Part shown: positions 1-6,319 of the stretch, one piece after another | How the letters are laid out: the number at the start of each line of letters is the position of its first letter | How positions within the stretch are numbered: the first letter of the stretch is position 1 | Assembly (NCBI GenBank): GCA_913061205.1 | Contig: CAJXVL010000003.1 | Coordinates: 1 to 32,542 of the forward strand | Length of the DNA stretch: 32,542 nucleotides | Source: an uncultured Flavobacteriaceae bacterium | Lineage (GTDB): Bacteria > Bacteroidota > Bacteroidia > Flavobacteriales > Flavobacteriaceae | Direction of reading: 5' to 3' | Notes under the pieces: model-generated | The model's database searches: none | What the model was told of the DNA's origin: nothing | Seen by the model: the letters and a program-made list of their open reading frames with translations, nothing else | Made by a program: the position numbers and the translations under genes

Positions 1-47
1 GAGATTCCTCTACGTCTCGTGGGCTCGGAGATGTGTATAAGAGACAG
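1..47. other. Illumina Nextera adapter contamination
   Basis: Bases 14-47 read as the Nextera read-2 transposase adapter: GTCTCGTGGGCTCGG followed by the mosaic-end AGATGTGTATAAGAGACAG. Bases 1-5 (GAGAT) are the 3' end of the P7 primer and bases 6-13 (TCCTCTAC) sit exactly where an 8-base i7 index belongs; I recall this as index N712. Genomic sequence starts at 48. Read in reverse, the adapter gives the peptide VSYTHLRAHET, a known translation artefact, and this is what ends the first reading frame. Confidence 0.98.
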
Positions 48-858
48 CTTTTATATTGGTCATTTCAAAATTACCAATACTCATTTTAGGAATTTTGGAT
101 CGTTTACCAAAAATATCTCCACTCAAACCTTGACCAAGAAAGTCATCAAACCATTTATTATTAAGATTTATTTCAAGAATAGCGTTATCAAATAACCAAA
201 TGGCATCACTAGATCCAGAATCTATAAGTAACGTAAAAACATCACTCTCATTTCCATAGATATTCGTAACATTTAAATATGGCTTTTTATTGTGAAAAGT
301 TAAATCAAAAACTTCACATTTTTTACATTCTTTTTCGATGTAGTTTTCTGGTGCATACAAAAATATTTTCCTTGTATTATAGTTTGTTTTGACTACTAAA
401 TTTTTAAAAAAATCGTGACCTATGATTCCATGAATTGGTATTCCCATTCGTTTGGAAAGACTAAGTGATTTATCAAAAACAACAAATATTGTATGGTTAA
501 CATCTGTAACCTTACCAATCTTTATTTTATTAAGACTACTTTTCAAAGCTGGAATACTACCTCCTTCGCCTAATCCTCTTAAACGAATAAGTTTTGAATC
601 GTTAAGTGCTAAAGAATCAATCTCAGACAAACTAAACATTATGGTTGAGCTTACCCCGGTATCTAATAAAAAAGTAAGTTTTGTTCCGTTAACTTCAACA
701 GGTATAACCACCAAATTATTAATTAATTTGAATGATATTTTATCTTTTTTTTTGTCTTCAGAAAAAAAAAAACCACTTTGAGCAATTCCCTTAGTGATAA
801 CACATAAAAGAATACTTAATAGAATGATTTGGCGATTTATTTTAAAAGATGTTTTAAT
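48..858 (-). CDS. Secreted retropepsin-like aspartyl protease (3' truncated by adapter)
   Basis: The protein has two aspartyl-protease half motifs, FLLDTGVSS (D66 if counted from position 858) and LLIDSGSSD (D213). This matches the bacterial retropepsin-like (gag-asp) proteases common in Bacteroidota, which often carry a C-terminal PDZ domain; any such domain would lie beyond the contig edge. The N-terminus reads as a signal peptide (INRQIILLSILLCVITKGIA) with likely cleavage before QSG. No ATG, GTG or TTG lies between the upstream in-frame stop (916-918) and that signal peptide. The first canonical start, TTG at 714-712, would discard the signal peptide, so I place the start at ATT 858-856, giving MKTSFKINRQ; ATA at 840-838 is the alternative. 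The last 12 or so codons of the open frame come from adapter and are excluded. Divergent from the aminotransferase gene. Function is by family; the substrate is unknown. Confidence 0.75.
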
Positions 859-948
859 ATTGTTAATATAAGTAATTTTATCAAAAGACTCTTTAATAGA
901 ACTAAAATTTAAGAATTATTTTGCAACTTTGCTTTTAAATACAAAACG

Positions 949-2139
949 ATGCCATCAATATCTTCTAAAGGATTAAAAATGCCAGAATCACCAATTAGAA
1001 AATTGGTCCCATATGCTGAAAAAGCAGCTAAATCCGGCAAAGAAATATATTATTTAAATATTGGTCAGCCCGATATTAAGTCGCCAAAAGTTGCCTTGGA
1101 TGCTGTAGCCAATCATCAACTTGAAACATTAGCTTATAGCCGATCAGAGGGCTCAGAGGAATATCGTGAAAAAATTGCTGCATACTACAATCGAAATAAT
1201 ATTCCAGTAGCTGGCAACGATATTATTGTAACCACTGGAGGAAGTGAAGCATTATTATTTGCCATGGGAACCATTTGTGATCAAGATGATGAAATCATAA
1301 TTCCTGAGCCTTTTTATGCAAATTATAATGGATTTGCCACTGCATCTGGAGTAAATATTGTGCCGGTAATTTCAAAAATTGAAGATAATTTTGCATTACC
1401 TCCTATTTCAGAATTCGAAAAATTAATTAGTCCAAAGACTAAAGCAATTATAATTTGTAACCCTGGTAATCCAACTGGTTATTTATACTCAAAAGAAGAA
1501 ATAAAAAAACTGGCTTCTATCGTATTAAAACATAATTTATTTTTAGTCGCAGATGAAGTATATCGTGAATTCACTTATGATGGAGAAGCTCATTATTCAA
1601 TTTTACAAGAAGAAAGTCTTGCAGATAACGGAATTATTATAGACTCTGTATCTAAACGATATAGTATGTGTGGTGCTCGTATAGGATGTTTAGTTTCAAA
1701 AAATAAAGAAGTTATTTCAACTGCTTTAAAATTTGCTCAGGCAAGATTAAGCCCGCCCACTTTTGCACAAATTGCCAGTGAAGCAGCTCTAGAAACACCA
1801 CAAAGTTATTTTGATGAGGTAATTTTAGAGTATAAAGATCGAAGAGATACATTGATTAATAAATTAAAAGAAATTCCTGGTGTAAAAGTTGGAGTTCCCA
1901 AGGGGGCATTTTATTGCATTGTAGAATTACCTGTAAAAAATAGCGACAATTTTTCACAATGGTTATTGGAAGAGTTTGATTATAATGGAAGAACAATAAT
2001 GGTGGCACCTGCTGCAGGATTTTATTCTTCTAAAAATACTGGATTAAATCAAATTAGAATTGCATATGTACTTAAAAAAGAAAGCTTAATAAATGCAGTG
2101 GAAATTTTAAAAGAAGCCTTAAAAAAATACCAAGATTAA
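949..2139 (+). CDS. PLP-dependent class I aminotransferase (aspartate aminotransferase-like)
   Basis: 396 aa, full length for fold-type I class I/II aminotransferases. Visible signatures are the N-terminal YLNIGQPDI, NPGNPTGYLYS in the PLP/substrate region, DEVYREFTYDG, and the Schiff-base lysine K236 in SVSKRYSMCGARIG. It should transfer amino groups between an amino acid (aspartate is the usual annotation) and 2-oxoglutarate in the cytoplasm; substrate specificity cannot be read from sequence. The ATG at 949 follows a weak -7-like CAACTTTG at 924-931. Its TAA stop shares one base with the ATG of murB (TAATG), so the two genes are probably translationally coupled. Confidence 0.9.
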   Translation: MPSISSKGLKMPESPIRKLVPYAEKAAKSGKEIYYLNIGQPDIKSPKVALDAVANHQLETLAYSRSEGSEEYREKIAAYYNRNNIPVAGNDIIVTTGGSEALLFAMGTICDQDDEIIIPEPFYANYNGFATASGVNIVPVISKIEDNFALPPISEFEKLISPKTKAIIICNPGNPTGYLYSKEEIKKLASIVLKHNLFLVADEVYREFTYDGEAHYSILQEESLADNGIIIDSVSKRYSMCGARIGCLVSKNKEVISTALKFAQARLSPPTFAQIASEAALETPQSYFDEVILEYKDRRDTLINKLKEIPGVKVGVPKGAFYCIVELPVKNSDNFSQWLLEEFDYNGRTIMVAPAAGFYSSKNTGLNQIRIAYVLKKESLINAVEILKEALKKYQD

Positions 2140-3152
2140 TGCATATTGAAGAACATAAATCTTTAAAAACATACAACACTTTTGCAATTGATTGTACTGC
2201 GCGATATTTTGCTTCTATTCAATCAATTAGTGACTTAAAAAAAATATTAAAATCTAAAATTCATTCCGAAATATTTATTTTAGGAGGAGGTAGTAATCTG
2301 CTTTTAACTCAAGATATTGATGCTTTAGTTATTCACATAAATATTAAAGGAATTGAAATTATATCTGAAAATAAGAATACCATATCTCTTAAAGTTATGG
2401 CGGGTGAAAACTGGCAAGAGTTTGTCGAATATTGTATCGACCATAATTATGGAGGTGTTGAGAATTTATCGCTAATTCCAGGCAATGTTGGCACAGCACC
2501 TATTCAAAATATTGGAGCCTATGGAGTTGAATTGGAAGACATTTTTAATAGTTGTAATGCCATTTCTTTAAACAACCATTCTGAAAAAGAATTCACTAGA
2601 GAAGCATGTAAATTTGGTTATCGAAGTTCTATATTTAAAAATGAAGAAAAAGGTGAATTTATCATAACAAGTGTAGTTTTTAATTTAACAAAGACCAATC
2701 ATAATAAAAATATTGGGTATGGAGCTATTAAAGAGGAATTAAATAATCTTCAAATAGAAAATCCAACCTTAAAAGAAATATCTGAAGTAGTTATAAAAAT
2801 TAGGAAGTCCAAATTACCAGATCCAAAAAAATTAGGAAATAGCGGAAGTTTTTTTAAAAATCCAATTATTAATGATCTTGAATTTAAAAAATTTCACAGA
2901 AACTATCCAGAAGCTCCGTATTACAAAATATCAAATTCAGAATATAAAATTCCAGCTGGCTGGCTAATCGAACAATCCGGGTTTAAAGGAAAGCGAATTG
3001 GTGATGCTGGTGTGCATAAAAAACAAGCATTAGTATTAGTTAACTACGGAAATACAACTGGAAAAGAAATAGTTTCTCTCTCTAAAAAAATACAAGCCAA
3101 AGTGAAAGAAGAATTTGGAATCTTTATTAAACCTGAAGTTAATATTATCTAG
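2139..3152 (+). CDS. murB: UDP-N-acetylenolpyruvoylglucosamine reductase
   Basis: 337 aa, type I MurB length. It reduces UDP-GlcNAc-enolpyruvate to UDP-MurNAc with FAD and NADPH, the second committed step of peptidoglycan precursor synthesis, in the cytoplasm. The FAD-binding segment ILGGGSNLLL is at residues 47-56, and NLSLIPGNVGTAPIQNIGAYG is the conserved FAD/substrate loop. Catalytic Ser237 lies in GNSGSFFKNP and the C-terminal Glu333 in KPEVNII, both expected proton-relay positions. The start overlaps the aminotransferase stop by one base. Nothing is atypical. Confidence 0.96.
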   Translation: MHIEEHKSLKTYNTFAIDCTARYFASIQSISDLKKILKSKIHSEIFILGGGSNLLLTQDIDALVIHINIKGIEIISENKNTISLKVMAGENWQEFVEYCIDHNYGGVENLSLIPGNVGTAPIQNIGAYGVELEDIFNSCNAISLNNHSEKEFTREACKFGYRSSIFKNEEKGEFIITSVVFNLTKTNHNKNIGYGAIKEELNNLQIENPTLKEISEVVIKIRKSKLPDPKKLGNSGSFFKNPIINDLEFKKFHRNYPEAPYYKISNSEYKIPAGWLIEQSGFKGKRIGDAGVHKKQALVLVNYGNTTGKEIVSLSKKIQAKVKEEFGIFIKPEVNII

Positions 3153-3277
3153 TTGATAGTTAATACTAGTCATCTATCGCTAAACAAAGAAGATAATTTA
3201 TCTTTTACAATTCTATAAAACATCATTAAAGAGAGCAAAAACTGCTAAAATCAATATTAAAAAAGCAATAAAGATTG

Positions 3278-3285
3278 TATTTTTG
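3278..3285 (+). promoter_or_regulatory. Bacteroidota -7 box (TATTTTTG) for the 3303 gene
   Basis: TATTTTTG matches the flavobacterial -7 consensus TAnnTTTG 17 bases upstream of the ATG at 3303. No TTG -33 element lies at the usual spacing. Such AT-rich octamers occur by chance, so support is positional. Confidence 0.4.
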
Positions 3286-3302
3286 TATTTCAATTATTTA
3301 CT

Positions 3303-3506
3303 ATGGGAATTTATGTAATAACTATTGTATTACTACTTCTTGCTTTTGCAGGAATCGCTATAAAGATATGGGCTCAAAAAGATGGTGAATTTGGTGGTAC
3401 TTGCGCAAGTCAAAGTCCTTTTTTAAATAAAGAAGGTGAATCTTGTGGTTTTTGTGGAAAAACACCTGAACAATTTGAAAATTGTTCTGAAGAACCTCAT
3501 AAATAG
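3303..3506 (+). CDS. Small membrane protein with four cysteines (CGFCG), NqrM-like layout
   Basis: 67 aa. Residues 3-23 form one transmembrane helix, followed by a short soluble tail with Cys34 (GGTCAS), Cys48 and Cys51 (SCGFCGKTP) and Cys61. Proteins like this are usually labelled membrane or secreted protein in flavobacteria. The layout of one N-terminal helix, a G(S/T)C motif and then a CxxC near the C-terminus resembles NqrM/DUF539, the small protein needed to mature the iron centre of Na+-NQR. That comparison is from memory of the pattern and is only an inference; no nqr genes are in this window. Followed 12 bases later by a 35-aa membrane peptide gene and then a sigma factor gene, all on the same strand. 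Confidence 0.8.
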   Translation: MGIYVITIVLLLLAFAGIAIKIWAQKDGEFGGTCASQSPFLNKEGESCGFCGKTPEQFENCSEEPHK

Positions 3507-3518
3507 GCTTTTGTAACT

Positions 3519-3626
3519 ATGGTGTTACTTTACCTGTTTGCACTTGTAGTAATTTTAATTGTTGCGATTTTAGGAATAATTTTGATTATCTTTCAATTCA
3601 CTACATTTATTTCAAATAGCTCATAA
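3519..3626 (+). CDS. 35-aa single-helix membrane peptide
   Basis: An ATG-to-TAA frame encodes 35 aa: MVLLYLFALVVILIVAILGI followed by ILIIFQFTTFISNSS. It is almost entirely one transmembrane helix. It sits 12 bases after the 67-aa membrane gene and 11 bases before the sigma factor gene, on the same strand. Tight packing and uniform hydrophobicity favour a real gene, but a frame this short could arise by chance in AT-rich DNA. Function unknown; possibilities are a small membrane regulator of the neighbouring sigma factor or a partner of the 67-aa protein. Confidence 0.5.
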   Translation: MVLLYLFALVVILIVAILGIILIIFQFTTFISNSS

Positions 3627-3637
3627 AAAACAGCTTA

Positions 3638-4210
3638 GTGGAAATATCAAAAAAAGACATTATAATTCAGATTCAAAAAGCAAAAGAAGGCTCACAAATA
3701 GCTTTTAATTTTTTGCTAGATCATTATTGGAATGATGTTTATGGCTTTCAATTAAAAAGAGTACAAAACGAATATGAAGCAGAAGATATAACAATTGAAA
3801 GTTTTTCCAAAGCGTTTGATAAAATACATACTTTTAAGGATGAGTTTGAGTTTGGCACTTGGTTAATTACTATTTCTAAAAATATTCAGATCGATAAAAC
3901 AAGAAAAAAAAATGCTTCTATACATTCTCAATCTTCAACTACTTCAGATGAACAAGTGAAAAGAATCCCAGATGACTCTCCAACACCTGAAGATAAGCTA
4001 ATTACTAAACAAAATTTAGCAGAATTATTAAATTTTATAAAATTATTAAAACCACATTATCAGGATGTTATCAATCTACGTTATTTTCAAGAAATGAGTT
4101 ATTTAGAAATTTCTAAAAAACTTAACGAACCTCTTAATAATGTAAAAGTAAGGTTACTAAGAGCGAGAAAATTATTAGCAGAAATCATTAAAGAAAATCA
4201 CTCCAATTGA
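3638..4210 (+). CDS. Sigma-70 family RNA polymerase sigma factor (ECF type)
   Basis: 190 aa. Region 2 spans about residues 20-95 (FNFLLDHYWNDVYGF, YEAEDITIESFSKAF, FGTWLITISKNIQIDKTRKK) and region 4 about 135-187 (HYQDVINLRYFQEMSYLEI, NNVKVRLLRARKLLAEII). Regions 1 and 3 are absent, as in ECF sigma factors. It should direct RNA polymerase to a specific promoter set. The start is GTG at 3638. No recognisable anti-sigma gene follows; the next gene is lipA with its own promoter. Regulation may therefore be transcriptional, or involve the small membrane proteins just upstream. Confidence 0.92.
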   Translation: MEISKKDIIIQIQKAKEGSQIAFNFLLDHYWNDVYGFQLKRVQNEYEAEDITIESFSKAFDKIHTFKDEFEFGTWLITISKNIQIDKTRKKNASIHSQSSTTSDEQVKRIPDDSPTPEDKLITKQNLAELLNFIKLLKPHYQDVINLRYFQEMSYLEISKKLNEPLNNVKVRLLRARKLLAEIIKENHSN

Positions 4211-4278
4211 AATTTTACTGCAAAAAATTAGCGCTGTTTTCTATTTCTTGGATCAATTATAGGCGTCTCTCATCTATT

Positions 4279-4306
4279 AAAATCTACCAGAGCTGAAGTA
4301 GATTTT
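4279..4306 (+). terminator. Inverted repeat after sigma factor gene, possible terminator
   Basis: AAAATCTAC (4279-4287) and GTAGATTTT (4298-4306) form a perfect 9-bp stem with a 10-base loop, 68 bases after the sigma factor stop and before the lipA promoter. The stem is AT-rich and the right arm ends in TTTT, but GGG follows rather than a longer T tract. It is therefore a weak terminator candidate or a regulatory hairpin. Confidence 0.35.
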
Positions 4307-4354
4307 GGGTTTGGACTTCTTTGAGCTTTATGAGAATAATATCATGAAACTTCT

Positions 4355-4362
4355 TATCTTTG
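4355..4362 (+). promoter_or_regulatory. -7 box (TATCTTTG) for lipA
   Basis: TATCTTTG matches TAnnTTTG exactly and ends 9 bases before the lipA ATG at 4372. A start site 6-7 bases downstream of the box would leave a leader of only about 2-4 bases. No TTG is visible at the usual -33 spacing. Confidence 0.5.
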
Positions 4363-4371
4363 CGCTTAATT

Positions 4372-5244
4372 ATGAGAATAGAAACTACAGAAAAAAAACA
4401 ATTCACACCGAAGCCAAAATGGCTTAGAGTAAAGCTTCCAACCGGTAAAAAATACACCGATTTAAGAGGACTGGTTGACAAATACAATCTAAATACCATT
4501 TGCACATCTGGCAGTTGTCCAAATATGGGCGAATGTTGGACTGAAGGTACTGCTACTTTTATGATTTTGGGTAATATTTGCACCCGTTCTTGCGGCTTTT
4601 GTGGCGTTAAAACTGGCAGACCAGAAACAATAGACTGGGATGAACCAGAAAAAGTAGCAAGATCTATTAAGCTCATGAACATTAAACATGCGGTAATAAC
4701 TTCAGTAGATCGAGATGACTTAAAGGATATGGGATCTATACTCTGGGCGGAAACTGTAAAATCTATTAGACGCATGAACCCAAACATAACCTTGGAAACC
4801 TTAATTCCAGACTTTCAAGGCAATACTACTAATATTGATCGCATATTAGCAGTACATCCAGAAGTTATTTCTCATAACATGGAAACTGTTAAGCGTCTTT
4901 CTAGAGAGGTAAGAATTCAAGCAAAATACGAAAGAAGCCTAGAGGTTTTAAATTACTTAAAAAAACAAGGAGCAAAAAGAACTAAAAGTGGAATTATGCT
5001 TGGACTTGGTGAAACTGAAGAAGAAGTTATTCAAACAATAAGAGACTTAAGCAAGGTAAATCTTGATATTATTACAATTGGACAATATTTACAACCGTCC
5101 AAAAAACATTTGTCTGTAAAAGAATTTATTACTCCTGAACAATTTAAAAAATACGAAACTATTGGATTAGAGTTAGGATTCCGTCATGTAGAAAGTGGAG
5201 CTTTGGTGCGTTCATCGTACAAAGCTCAAAAACACCTTACTTAA
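4372..5244 (+). CDS. lipA: Lipoyl synthase (radical SAM)
   Basis: 290 aa from ATG 4372; an in-frame TTG at 4360 overlaps the -7 box and is rejected. LipA inserts two sulfurs into octanoyl-E2/GcvH to make lipoyl groups. The auxiliary-cluster cysteines are C44, C49 and C55 ([12 protein letters not shown]). The radical-SAM CxxxCxxC is C70, C74 and C77 (CTRSCGFC). The C-terminal RSSY (280-283) holds the serine that ligates the auxiliary cluster. All catalytic elements are present. The gap gene follows after 10 bases, so they probably share a transcript. Confidence 0.97.
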   Translation: MRIETTEKKQFTPKPKWLRVKLPTGKKYTDLRGLVDKYNLNTICTSGSCPNMGECWTEGTATFMILGNICTRSCGFCGVKTGRPETIDWDEPEKVARSIKLMNIKHAVITSVDRDDLKDMGSILWAETVKSIRRMNPNITLETLIPDFQGNTTNIDRILAVHPEVISHNMETVKRLSREVRIQAKYERSLEVLNYLKKQGAKRTKSGIMLGLGETEEEVIQTIRDLSKVNLDIITIGQYLQPSKKHLSVKEFITPEQFKKYETIGLELGFRHVESGALVRSSYKAQKHLT

Positions 5245-5254
5245 TTTTACATTA

Positions 5255-6253
5255 ATGGAGAAAACTATTCAAATAGGAATCAATGGTTTTGGAAGAATAG
5301 GAAGAACTCTTTTTAGATTATTAATAAACCATCCAACAATAAATATCAACATCATTAATGATATTTCAGATGCACAAACACTATGTCATTTATTAAAATA
5401 TGATAGCATTCATGGTGTTTTAAAAGAAGAAGTCAAAGCCACGAATAACGGTATTTCAATTGCGAATCAAACCATTCGTTTTTCTTCAGAAAAAAACATA
5501 AAAAAAATAGATTGGGGCAAATTAGATTTTGTCATCGAATGTTCTGGAAAATATAAAACTAGAAAGCAATTACAACATCATATTACTAATGGCGCAAAGA
5601 AAGTTATTCTTTCAGTTCCACCTGAGGATGAATCTATAAAAACGATTGTCGTTGGCGTAAATGATTCCATCATAAATTCTGAAGATATTATTATATCAAA
5701 TGCTTCTTGTACAACCAATAATGCAGCTCCAATGCTTCAGATCATAAATGACTTATGTGGCATAGAGCAAGCATATATCACTACCGTACATTCTTACACA
5801 ACAGATCAAAGTTTACACGATCAGCCTCATCGAGATCTAAGAAGAGCACGAGCAGCAAGTCAATCTATTGTACCCACTACTACAGGCGCTGCAAAAGCTT
5901 TGACAAAAATCTTTCCTGAACTTGAAAATGTAATAGGAGGATGCGGAATTAGAGTACCGGTTCCGAATGGTTCCTTAACCGATATTACCATAAATGCTAA
6001 AAAAGAAGTTAGTATTACTGAAATAAATAATGCTTTTAAAAATGCCTCAGAAACACATTTTAAAAACATACTTCAATATACCGAGGACCCCATAGTATCG
6101 ATAGATATAAAAGGAAACAATCATTCTTGTATTTTTGATGCTGGTATGACTTCAGCTATTGGTAAAATGATTAAGATTATTGGTTGGTATGATAATGAGG
6201 TAGGATATTCATCGAGAATAATAGATTTAATTCACTTAGTGCCTAATAAATGA
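5255..6253 (+). CDS. gap: Glyceraldehyde-3-phosphate dehydrogenase, type I
   Basis: 332 aa from ATG 5255. The longer frame starting at 5195 lies inside lipA and is rejected. The N-terminal Rossmann motif is INGFGRIGR, the catalytic Cys152 is in NASCTTNNAAPML, and YTTDQSLHDQPHRDLRRARAA and WYDNEVGYSSRI are diagnostic. The NAD-type acidic residue follows strand 2 (NIINDISD). It oxidises glyceraldehyde-3-phosphate to 1,3-bisphosphoglycerate in glycolysis. Many flavobacteria have more than one gap paralogue, so whether this is the main glycolytic copy is unknown. A hairpin with a T9 tract follows. Confidence 0.95.
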   Translation: MEKTIQIGINGFGRIGRTLFRLLINHPTININIINDISDAQTLCHLLKYDSIHGVLKEEVKATNNGISIANQTIRFSSEKNIKKIDWGKLDFVIECSGKYKTRKQLQHHITNGAKKVILSVPPEDESIKTIVVGVNDSIINSEDIIISNASCTTNNAAPMLQIINDLCGIEQAYITTVHSYTTDQSLHDQPHRDLRRARAASQSIVPTTTGAAKALTKIFPELENVIGGCGIRVPVPNGSLTDITINAKKEVSITEINNAFKNASETHFKNILQYTEDPIVSIDIKGNNHSCIFDAGMTSAIGKMIKIIGWYDNEVGYSSRIIDLIHLVPNK

Positions 6254-6260
6254 GTATATT

Positions 6261-6316
6261 TATCCCTTAAACAGTGACATTATTTTTAAAACAGGGACAG
6301 GGATATCTTTTTTTTT
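6261..6316 (+). terminator. Probable intrinsic terminator after gap
   Basis: TATCCCT (6261-6267) pairs perfectly with AGGGATA (6299-6305), followed after TC by nine T bases (6308-6316). An inner CCCT/AGGG pairing (6264-6267 with 6293-6296) is an alternative fold. The T tract ends just before the first residues of the histidine kinase signal peptide. Confidence 0.5.
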
Positions 6317-6319
6317 AAA

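Noticed and set aside
452-781. Plus-strand open frame opposite the aspartyl protease gene
   Set aside because: Antisense shadow of a frame with clear signal peptide and DTG motif; no protein signature of its own.
3155-3178. GATAG/CTATC inverted repeat after murB as a terminator
   Set aside because: Only 5 bp, AT-rich and without a following T tract.
4284-4787. Long minus-strand open frame (about 167 codons) across the lipA start
   Set aside because: It lies antisense to lipA, which has complete radical-SAM motifs, shows no recognisable domain, and crosses the lipA promoter region.
5195-5254. 20-codon N-terminal extension of GAPDH
   Set aside because: It overlaps the lipA coding end, and the canonical GAPDH N-terminus starts at the ATG at 5255.
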